Part shown: piece by piece, positions 55,245-64,000 of the stretch
How the letters are laid out: each line of letters opens with the position of its first letter
Position numbering within the stretch: the first letter of the stretch is position 1
Source: Melieria omissa
Lineage: Eukaryota > Arthropoda > Insecta > Diptera > Ulidiidae
Assembly: GCA_963971225.1 (NCBI GenBank)
Contig: OZ020269.1
Coordinates: forward strand, 15,064,421-15,128,420
Reading direction: 5' to 3'
DNA: 64,000 nucleotides
The notes under the pieces: model-generated
Told to the model about the DNA's origin: nothing
Databases searched by the model: none
The model's input: only the letters and a program-made list of their open reading frames with translations
Program-made: the position numbers and the translations under genes

Positions 55245-55404
55245 TGTCACCGAGTAATTAGGTGTTTCTTTATTTGTTCGTGCGCGACGCGTGCGCTGTT
55301 GGTGGCCGCTAAAACGGAAGAGCCCTTACAATACCAGTGCGGCCATTACAGTATTATCGATGGTGCCCTTCGAATTGGCAAGCGTTGCCAATTCACAGGT
55401 GACA
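55245..55404 (-). repeat. 5' LTR of the retrotransposon
   Basis: 160 bp, identical to the copy at 51162-51321. On the minus strand it holds an inverted repeat gaattggcaa/ttgccaattc near its start and AATAAA (in caaataaagaaac) near its end as likely poly(A) signal. Confidence 0.95.
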
Positions 55405-55408
55405 TTAT

Positions 55409-58400
55409 TTAGTTAGTGAGTCAAGATTTTTGATAGATTATTCACTTGGGGAGGAGTGAAATCCTCCGAGTTGAATGATATTTTCAGATTCATCTCGCTA
55501 ATTATTTTCAAACTAATTTCCTTAAATTTAACTAAATTAATTATTGTTTCAACTCTATCATACTAAATGCTTCGACATCGAAATTCATTCAGAAAATGGC
55601 TTAAACTTTTAATTTTAAATGCTTCAATTGACTATCTACCACAATCAATATTTACTGCTAGGAAATTGTGTATGTTTTGATATTTACGACTTTCTTTTAA
55701 TAACATTGTAAACATGACAATCTCGAAACAAATATTTTGCAAAAGCATTGAATAATTATACACGTGACGGTGTTTTGTTACAATAAACAAAAAGATAGGC
55801 GCCTAAAGTATTCCAAGTTGCAATGAGAGTTCGCTAAGCGTATTAAGTGGAAAACAATAGATTTCAAGCACAGTTTGCTTGTTTACAGCAAAAATATTGA
55901 AATTGCTTCCAAGTGGCCATAAACAATGACTAATCATTATAAGCTTAATTGTTCTATTTACTATAGATTCAGCACCGAGTGAGGAGTCCAGAGAATGCAA
56001 AAACAAAGACAACCAGTGAGTTGACCATAGTTGATTAGGTTGATGAGTTGACCACAGTTGATTAGTAAACAATTTTTATAATATATATAAAAATAAATAT
56101 AAAAATATATAACATATATATTTTTATATTTTTCTGGAACAATAAGGAAAAATAATATAAATGAAATGAAACGCCTCAGTGTTTAAAATTTGGACGTGAT
56201 CTTTTGTGATTGACCGCACGTAGACTTTTACGATGACCGGTGCTCTGCGAGGAAAGGGGCGCGGAACTGATATTTTCGCAAAGAATTTATGATGGAATGT
56301 AGAGCGGACTTTGTTTGTAAACACGAATTGATCTTTTTAGGAGCAAATTACTGCAGCCAGTTGAAGAAACGAACGAGCTGAGTATATAAAAATTGTTTAA
56401 GCTCATTTATTCGCTCTACTTTTTGCAGCGACATAAACAAATGGATACTCATATATGTATGTAATATATATATGTACATTATGTCTTCTGTGAGTTATGA
56501 ATGAGTTGAATTGCTTAGTTGCACGCATGTGTGTTGTACGTTGGTCGCAAATTGTTGGCGCGCTTATGAATGACAGACGAACGTCATCGGGACATTATTT
56601 TCAATTACACTACAAAGCGATGCTTCTTCTTACATTTATTTAGAGGAAAGCGGGGTCTCTTCAAAAAAGTATAATTACCTTTAATTTTTTGTGTTATTAG
56701 TGTTTGAAATTTGAAAAGGTCAATGTTTTTGTCGATTGTTTGGTTCTTATTGGATCGGTTAAATGGACAATTTAATGATTGGATTTTTCCAACTTTTTTA
56801 ATTGAAATGTGAAATCATTAATCATTGGTTTATGCCATAATGTGTTGTTCGTAACTAAGTGATTATTCTGTTGATCACAAGTTAGAAGCAACGAAATAAT
56901 CTTTTTGAGAGTAAAATAATTGACTATGAAAACGAAGCACAGTGCTTTTTTCTTATATTTGTCCACTCTCAAAGCACTGTGCGATGTTCGGAACAATATT
57001 TTTTTATTATTTATTTATTTACTCAAATTTTTGATTGAATTCTAGAAATTTGTACGGTACGTTTCCATGCCTAATAGAAGCTTTGCCCGCTCTCTCCTAT
57101 GTTTTTAATGAAAGGTACAAAGTTCAGCACTTTTTTTACACTGAGATTCACATATAAACAGCAATTTAATGTTGTGTAGTTGGTGTTTTCTGCAAACGAT
57201 TGCGAAAGCTTGTTTAGTTTATTTACATAAACAATATTTATTATTTATTGCTTTATTACTATGTGAATGTCGTCACATTCAGGCGGCTGAAGCGAAGCAA
57301 ACTCATTGAAATATGTATTATAAAAAAAAATATTGATTATGGAAATATTTATTGCGCTTGAGCTGAAAATTGCGCACTTGCCACACATGCAACAATTGCC
57401 CGAGCATGTGGCATTGCACACATGGCACACACAACAGACGCATATCAAAATACCGTCTTACCAGTTTTGTTATGTAGGTCAGTTAAGTTTTAAAAGTGGT
57501 TTTCCAAGTGAAATACGTTGTAACAGTATTTTGTGCACTTAGTTTAGGATTTTGCACGACTTTAGCAAGAACGTATTGTTTTTTTTATGGCAATACAGCA
57601 ACAATAAATATTGCAACAATATTAATGACTGTCAGGCATTAAATATTCAAAACAGTTGACTACTTAATACACAATTGGGTAAACAATTTAATATTCAAAG
57701 TGCTCGAAAATAGGCCTTCGAAATTCAATTCGAGCATTTGTTTTGATTTGTGCAGCTTTCGACTGGCATTGGTTTGTTTTGACTCTTGTTCTGTTTTGTT
57801 TCCCTATGCTAAACATCAGCACATTCTATTTAAGATGCCATAAAGTCAGGAAATACATTCAATGGCCAGCTTGTTTAACCACTTTTCTGCCAGTGCAATG
57901 TATCTTTTTTGCTTCCATCTTTGCGGTAGAGGCGTTGTGCCGCTTGCACCGCTTTCAATTAAGTTGCTTCTCATGGGTATCTTCTCTTCGTACTTGTTCG
58001 TTTTACTAAAAAGTCGAGCTCAAAGTCCAAAGTCCGACCTGACCGAGTGATTGACTGGCTGGCTGGCTGGTGGCTGGCGGGCTGACAAGGTAGTCCAGTT
58101 GCCACGTCTTTTGTTTGTGAGACGCCAAAAAGTTTCTTTCGACTGATTGCACATCATTCTCTCGCTTCTCTGCACATTACTCAGTGTTGGCACCGAAGCT
58201 TTTTCGTCGCGTTTGGCGTTTCGCACAAAGCAAAAGAGCGACAAAGTTTACGATTTTTGTGTGTGGGTGCGTCAGTATTTATTCATATGTGGTACATATT
58301 TACATCTTGGGGCAGCCGCAAACCGGCCCCTCAACAGAAAATCTTACAAACTTTGATTTGAAAACAGAGCCAGTTTGGGTTTATTTCAATTTAATTTTTA

Positions 58401-59613
58401 TTTGAATTTCATTTGATTTTAATAGTTGTTGGCTGATTGGCTTTTAGGTATTTTTAGCTGCAAACATGGAGCGGACGTTGGTCTTGAGGCCAAACACTCA
58501 TTAAAACACAAACGCACATCCGCAACTTGTCTGTGGTGGCCAGTTGCTGTTGTTGTTTTTGGTCAACGGTGTTGCTCACATACATAGGTAAAGTTTAGTG
58601 GTTTGCGCATCGTTGCAGGCATTTGAATTGCTTTTTGTTGTTGTGGTTTAGTGTTTGCTATGGTTTTGGGCTTTGATGCGCCTTTCGACAATAGTTGCTG
58701 CCCAAAGTCCACAACAAATGGCCCTCAACATTGCAAACCGGTCTTTGAAATATTTGTTTCTTGTTTGTACTGAATTTGAGTTCATGCAAGTAGGACCAGA
58801 CAATAACATTAGTTTGTTGAAATAATGGTGTCTAATTGATGGAAAATTAATTAAATGATATCCAGAGAATTTAATTCCATGTTTAAATATGCAATAATAT
58901 AATTGTGGGACATTGTGAAAAGATGTTTAATAAAAAAGTAATTAGTATGTGATCAGTTAACACTTAGCAACATTTAATTGCCATTTCATATACAATTACA
59001 CCTATGAAATTTAATAGTGAATGTTATTAAATTAACTCTCTAAAGATTACCGATGCTGAGTGTTCTGTTGTTGCTTTTCCGCTCACTTTCTGATTTTTGC
59101 CAGCGAAAGATGGAGCAAACTCTTTACATGCAACACATCACGGAAAACATAGCCAAAATATGACCTGAACAGGACGAAGCAACTGCTTGGAACAACTGCC
59201 TGAATATTGTAAGACTCACTGTGGTTCTTACGGCTCATAGGCCGGTGGAAGAATCCGCGACCCGGTTCAAATACTCTTCAACAATTATTGTCGCACCGGA
59301 GGAAAACATTTACCCACTTTCTGTGTATATTTCCGGATTTAACAAGCTACGTTCGCTTGAGATTCCTTTCCCGAAAGACCTAAGAACTATTTCATGTATG
59401 GAGATCATGAAATTTCCACACTTCCTGGACCTTGAAAAGTGGGATTCAAATACTATCCAAATGACACTCTATGTGCTAATATTGCTGTAGCAACCACCAA
59501 CCAACCAAACCTCTAAAGACCAATTTTTTTTAATAATAAATAATAATTTTCAAGACACGTTGAGTTTTCAAATATTAAGTTTAGCATTTCTATAAATTAT
59601 ATTGCAACTTTAA
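55409..59613. other. Non-coding stretch, short repeats only
   Basis: AT-rich DNA. Seen in it: a two-copy 30-bp duplication with gagttgaccatagttgatta near 56010-56070, AT-rich runs at 56080-56130, a segment at 56912-57062 shared with 50856-50955, and a CTGG-rich run at 58050-58085. An 89-codon frame at 59221-59490 reads like protein (STIIVAPEENIYPLSVYISG) but I recognise no family and see no partner exons. Confidence 0.4.
56912..57062. repeat. Copy of segment 50856-50955 with palindromic insert
   Basis: Both loci share ataattgactatgaaaacga and, further on, acaatatttttttatta and a similar attctagaaatttgtac ending. The copy at 56912 has extra sequence bounded by gcacagtgctt and aagcactgtgc, an 11-bp inverted repeat, in the middle. 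It is either a dispersed repeat or a segmental duplication with a small foldback insertion. Confidence 0.5.
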
Positions 59614-60309
59614 GGCAGGTTCTCACCTTGTTTTTTTGCCTTATCGTGTAGATATATGTTTCAAAAATGTGCTCCAGAAATTTCAGATCAAAATCTGAAA
59701 AATTACAAAAGTTACAGGCCGTTACATAGAGCAGTGTAGAGCACCGGCCAAGCACGCTTTGAACTTTAAACGCGTTTTTCTCAGAACCACATTTTCGGAC
59801 CTTACGGAAGTGATTGAAGGCGCTGGAATGAACCAATCGTCACCAATTTTTTAAAATGTTCCTTAGGGTTTTTTCTAATAAACAAACCACGATCAGTCAC
59901 AAAAATATTGAAAATTGTTTATTTAAAAAAATAATAAGTGAACAAAAAAATGCGAAAATCGTAATTTTTTTTCAAAACCTCATAACTTTTGTAATTTTAA
60001 TTTTTTTCATGATCTTAGTTCATTCAATAGATAATACGGTACACATTAAGAATGTGTTCGATTTTTGTGTTTCCGATCACGGGTTTTGACGGAATCACTT
60101 CCGGTAGCGGGACACCTCCTCGCCGACATGCCGCCACTGATGGACGCCCCCTCCCCCTTTTTTGATTCATTCAATTTGAAAAATTGCATTCTCTAATAAA
60201 TGTGTGTTCATATCCAGAAAAACGTTTTCAACGTTGTATCTTTAACCGTTTTCTAAAAAAAATTCCTAAAAAAGTGCACTTTTTCGGATCCACAAGGTGA
60301 GAACCTGCC
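59614..60309. mobile_element. TTAA-flanked element with GGCAGG ends
   Basis: Left end ggcaggttctcaccttgt and an exact inverse copy at the right end give perfect 18-bp TIRs. TTAA flanks both sides (59610-59613 and 60310-60313). 696 bp, no transposase frame; the interior is AT-rich except for a GC-rich patch near 60090-60160. TTAA targeting suggests a piggyBac relation, but the ends do not begin CCC as in the elements at 38717 and 40455, so this is a separate family. Confidence 0.75.
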
Positions 60310-60313
60310 TTAA

Positions 60314-62152
60314 TGCACCAAATTTGGTTAAACAAAAGTTTTCTGATCGATCGTTCCTATGGCAACTATGTGATATCGTTGGCCGATCTCGTTTAAATTT
60401 TGGATATGTGACTTACCTAAAAGTCTTAAATACGAAATGATGAAAATATTTTTGAAAATGCCCTTTTTATGAAATTTCTTTTGAAAAATCAACTAATGCG
60501 CCCACTTTGTGGGGACTGAAAATTCATTGATCCCTTTTCCCCTTCTACGTTTGGACCAGAAATCTCTTAAGAATAGTCCATTTCCTGCTTTTGCGTACCA
60601 ACTTAGCTCAAAAAATGAAAGCTATCTTTATAAAACGGATGAGAAGAAAAAAATTAACATATGTTAATATGTGTCGATTTCCGTATATAAAAATTGGCGA
60701 CAGTGTGAAAATTAAATCCTACCGCTTAAAAGAAACTTAAAAGGTTTTGCCAAGTTAGGTGATTCATATTCTAGAAACTACAAGCCTCATTATCTCCCTT
60801 GAGATTAACTAAACCCAGTTTGTTTGCGAGTAGCGACTCAACTTGAATGGTCCTTATATAAGAAGTTCTACTTCTATTTGGATCCATGTTAGGTAAATAA
60901 AAGAATTTGTGGTTTTAGTTAATACAAACTAAATCAATCAGTAATTCCATTTTTCTTACGATTAATGTAATAGAAAACTTAAGCCACCGCTAATTCACGG
61001 CAACCAGCAAATAACTATAAAGCCGCTTGGTTGCACCCATAGCGACCAATGCTCCCTCCCTCCCTCTATACACGATTCGTGTTTACGAAAATAGGCAAGA
61101 AAAGGCGCAATCGTCAGCCAGGCGAAAAATCGCTTCGACTTTTCGAGTAAATGCATTGTTCTTGTTCGGCGCATTCAAACCAAAGAACGTAAACATGCGT
61201 TGGGACTGAGCAGCTGCCGTCAACTTCATAAAATGTACAAATGAAATTGTAAAAAAAACTAAAATCTCTAAAAAACTAAAAAAACGAAAAGTTCGTACAT
61301 ATATCTTTTTTAATATTTATAGATCATTGCACACTCACCGCTTCTGAAGACACCAGACGTCACAAAAATGCGGCACACTTTCACTTTATTTTTCAACACA
61401 ATCTTCACAAACTTTTTTTACTCTACTTGTTTTATTGCACTCAATGGAAATTATGAATATAGCAATTATGGCAATAAATAATTTCCAAAGTCTGCACTGG
61501 CTGCAATACGTCGAAAACGCACAACGAACAGCGAAATACACAAGAACCGCTAAAATGAAACGCAACGCAGTAAAACGATTGCAACGAACCGCACAATGCA
61601 AATGAATGCAATAAACTGAGATGGGGACTCAGAAAGAGGGAGACAGAGAGTTGGAAAAATGCAATTCGCCCAAATCCAGTGGATGAAACTTGCGATCGGC
61701 TAAAGGCGAGAGACGAACGCAATAAACAGAACAGACGGTTTTGGACGGTCTTCTCTGGCTTTTGGTTCGCTCTCTCTGCAATTACAGGTAGTGAACATTG
61801 AGAACTTGGGTAGTTGCTGGTAAATGCACATTACAGGACAAACGTAGCATCCCTCTGCTATTCGGGGTTGTTCTGGACTTTTCTACCAACAAGCTGTCAC
61901 ATGGCACGTCATTCATGTTATGCTTCGATAATGTTAATTTTTATGAGAATATGGTTATTTCAGCCGAAACTCAGGTAAACGAAATTTTGTATGAATTAAA
62001 ATGCAGCACGTAAGGAGTAAATACCAGGTATATCAGTATGAAGTGAGCCTTAAGATACAAATGTTTCGATAGGGAATATTTGTTGTGAACGAGCCTTAAT
62101 TTTTTTTGTTTTGTTGCATATTTAGCAAAGTAAATCCTTAACTTTGTATTTA
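60314..62152. other. Non-coding stretch, nothing recognised
   Basis: AT-rich DNA. Around 61330-61750 there is a purine-rich, somewhat GC-richer segment (gagagggagacagagag near 61636) that could be a promoter region. No coding sequence supported. Confidence 0.4.
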
Positions 62153-62770
62153 ATAGGGGTACCGGTTAATTCATGCGGTTTTTTAGCAGATGGCGTAACT
62201 TGATTTGGTGAACAGTGATTCACCCATGGCTCAACTATTATTGAGCTATAGATTCACCTTTCCAAATATGTGTTGGAAAGCTATTGTCATATAGTTTCAG
62301 AATCAGTATGTGTCGTTTAGCTGAAGCGTAAACAACAATACTTTTTTTTACTCTGAAAATGTCGAATTTTGTGCCGAATAAAGTGTTTTTGCGGGGAGTA
62401 CTTCTTCATTACTTCAATATGAAGACAACGGCTGCCGAAAGTCATCGTATTTTGGTGGAAGTGTATGGTGTGCATGCTCTAGCTGAGCGTACGTGCCAGA
62501 AGTGGTTTGCACGGTTTAAAAGTGGCAATTTTGACTTGGAGGACGATGAACGGCCCGGACAGCCAAAAAAGTTTAAAGATCACGAATTGGAGATATTGCT
62601 CGACCAAGATCCATCCCAAACGCAAGAAGAACTTGCAAAATCACTTGGCGTCGCTCAACAAACCATTTCCGATCGTCTAAAAGCAATGGGAATGATCCAA
62701 AAGTGTGGAAAACGAGTGCACCATGAATTTAATGAAATGCAGATGGAAAGCCGAAAGCAGCACTTATGAC
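62153..62770 (+). mobile_element. 5' half of a cecropia-type mariner
   Basis: Starts near ttaataggggtaccggttaa with a mariner-like 5' end, followed by a long 5' leader and the transposase start. Similarity stops near 62770 and no 3' TIR is found downstream, so the right half is lost. It lies just downstream of trsn, between its stop and the intergenic DNA. Confidence 0.65.
62359..62769 (+). pseudogene. Mariner transposase N-terminal fragment
   Basis: 136 codons from ATG: MSNFVPNKVFLRGVLLHYFN, CQKWFARFKSGNFDLEDDER and LAKSLGVAQQTISDRLKAMG, the paired helix-turn-helix DNA-binding domain of cecropia-subfamily mariner transposases. It ends shortly after GKRVHHEFNEMQMESRK; the full protein would run about 340 aa with a DD34D catalytic domain, which is absent. 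Without catalytic residues it cannot transpose; a free DNA-binding fragment could at most bind TIRs. The frame itself is intact. Confidence 0.85.
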
Positions 62771-62796
62771 AGCAAGATGAAAAATATGTAAAATAA

Positions 62797-62802
62797 TTTA
62801 TT
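62797..62802 (-). terminator. Possible trsn poly(A) signal
   Basis: AATAAA on the minus strand, about 275 bases past the translin stop codon. Other hexamers are possible; moderate support only. Confidence 0.35.
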
Positions 62803-63074
62803 TTCGTAAAAAATTATTGACAAAAGCAATTGTAAATTATATAGTTATCTTTTTCATATAAGTCTAAGGGCGAAATAAAAATGAAACTGTTTACATAAAA
62901 CAATTAGATCTTAAAACGTTTCTCTTACTTATAATGAATGTACGGAATTTCATTGAAAATAAACACAAACACTTCAATACATGTCTTAGACTTGTCTTAG
63001 TTATGCTACTAATTTTCGAAATAACCATATCGACTGTAAACTTAAAAAAAAATATTAATGTCCGCATTTGAATC

Positions 63075-63986
63075 TTATGCCTGTTCGTCTGCTTCGGGCG
63101 CAGTTGCAGCTTGATCTGTTGACGCACTGCTACGCAAGCCACGGATGCTTATATCATAAACCACTTCTTCGATCTTCTTGACATCGTATTTTAAGGCATC
63201 GAAACGCTTACGTAGACCATCATTTTTCAAATTCAGCAAACGAAAGCCAGAATTGAGATCAGCCATGAAATGTGAGATATTGAGCGGACGTTCATAATCG
63301 CCCATTGTAACCGAGTTGGTGGCGAAACGAGACAGCTCTGAGGCCATTTGTAAAATACCCATTAGATAGTCCTCAATGTCCAGGTGAAAGCCATCAGCAT
63401 GATTTGTTTTCACTATTGAAAATTAAAGATATTTGTGCAGAGAATGTATTGAGCCAATGATTTGCCCTTATGTATAGCTTTTGCATTTCTAAATGCTTTA
63501 CGGCATACATTTTTTAAATCCAAAACACACTTGGCAATCTTTTGCAAAAATACTTACAGCCCAACATTTCGGCCACTGTCTCCCGTTTGACCAGAAAGCC
63601 AGCTTCCAGATACACCACCATAGCACTTAGGAAAACCAGCCGCTGCGTGATGTACGTCCAATGATCGGAATAGCTGCAGGACAGTCGAAAGCAAAACATA
63701 CTTGATATTTACTAAAATATTAATAAAGGTTTTGGCCATTACCGGTAGTATTGTCCAACGGGAATTAATGTCGCCAGCTGCTGGTAAATGTCAGCGCAAG
63801 CCGCAATCTGCTTCCTTGCCTCGGCGCAAGCGTAGTCAACTACAAAATTATTTACAAATCACAAATTATTCTAATATTCACCCCACCACTTCTCTTACTC
63901 TTCAGCAGATCACAGTGTATTATTTGGAGCTGAATTGTGGCTTCCTTGGCGAAATGCTCAATTTCTCGCACCTTTGTTTTGATGCT
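63075..63986 (-). CDS. trsn: Translin, 3' part
   Basis: Translin is a helical nucleic-acid-binding protein that with Trax forms C3PO, the endonuclease that removes the passenger strand during RISC loading and trims tRNA leaders; in flies it is also linked to neuronal functions. Exons in the window, transcribed leftward: 63899-63986, 63743-63839, 63558-63673 and 63075-63412. All have GT-AG junctions and matching phases, giving 212 residues. Recognisable text includes IPVGQYYRYSDHWTYITQRL, VVYLEAGFLVKRETVAEMLG, HLDIEDYLMGILQMASELSR, GDYERPLNISHFMADLNSGF and KYDVKKIEEVVYDISIRGL. The C-terminus adds a short Ala/Glu-rich tail. The catalytic acidic residues of C3PO are in Trax, so their absence here is normal. 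The first roughly 25 residues lie beyond the right edge. Confidence 0.96.
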
Positions 63987-64000
63987 CTGCAAAAGACGTC

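Larger units (their letters stand above)
51162..55404 (-). mobile_element. Young Ty3/gypsy-type LTR retrotransposon, RT-deleted
   Basis: A 4243-bp element oriented right to left. Identical 160-bp LTRs at 55245-55404 (5') and 51162-51321 (3') begin TGTCACC and end GGTGACA, and the 4-bp target duplication TTAT flanks it (51158-51161, 55405-55408). One open frame (51340-55230) covers gag to integrase. Identical LTRs mean the insertion is recent. An internal in-frame deletion removed the end of reverse transcriptase and RNase H, so it would need helper protein to move. The leader between LTR and gag ATG is only 14 bases; tcagaagtgggat in it looks complementary to a fly tRNA-Leu 3' part. Confidence 0.93.

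Noticed and set aside
58050..58085. CTGG-rich run as a possible regulatory element
   Set aside because: Simple-sequence repeat; nothing suggests function.
59221..59490. 89-codon frame with protein-like composition
   Set aside because: No domain recognised and no partner exons; kept only as a note in the non-coding entry.
1..64000. CRISPR arrays, tRNA and rRNA genes
   Set aside because: No regularly spaced direct repeats with unique spacers, no cloverleaf with a GTTCGA-type T loop and acceptor pairing, and no rRNA text was seen; the window is eukaryotic.

Overview
The window looks like nuclear DNA of a higher dipteran, most likely a tephritid fruit fly (Bactrocera, Zeugodacus or Ceratitis type). 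Reasons: short GT-AG introns, AT-rich non-coding DNA, proteins that read as fly orthologues, and a locus layout known from Drosophila: an ornithine decarboxylase antizyme gene (Oda) whose first intron holds SmD3 on the opposite strand and two miR-281 hairpins. The DD41D mariner copies also fit, since that type was first described from Ceratitis rosa. Gene names come from recognising translated sequence; no database search was possible.

Layout: 1-1530 is a 28-bp minisatellite. 2493-3032 (+) is the last coding exon of the Orai calcium channel (olf186-F). It converges on a six-exon gene at 4812-13705 (-) that I read as three rows (thr), the separase partner; thr's last intron holds two decayed mariner elements. 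15491-29822 (+) is Oda, with a 13.4-kb first intron, four coding exons and a +1 ribosomal frameshift site at TCC-TGA (29107-29112). Nested in intron 1 are mir-281-1, mir-281-2 and SmD3 (27521-28033, -). 31635-32494 (+) is a complete PPIL3-type cyclophilin. It converges on withered (whd, carnitine palmitoyltransferase 1; 33567-38526, -), for which the whole coding sequence and two mutually exclusive exons can be read. From 38.7 to 62.8 kb no host gene could be supported. That stretch holds transposon debris, a degenerate tandem repeat and a young LTR retrotransposon (51162-55404). 63075-63986 (-) is the 3' part of translin (trsn), which continues past the right edge.

The host genes do not form one pathway: store-operated calcium entry (Orai), sister-chromatid separation (thr), polyamine homeostasis (Oda), splicing (SmD3), protein folding (PPIL3), mitochondrial fatty-acid import (whd) and small-RNA metabolism (trsn). 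The organised unit is Oda with its nested SmD3 and miR-281 genes.

Mobile DNA is the other main content. Several element boundaries can be fixed to the base from terminal repeats and target duplications. One TTAA-flanked element sits inside a LINE reading frame that stays open across the empty site. I found no CRISPR array, prokaryotic feature, tRNA or rRNA, and no convincingly new multi-gene system. The least ordinary objects are the SAP-domain LTR retrotransposon with an in-frame loss of RT/RNase H, and several MITE-like families with clear ends.
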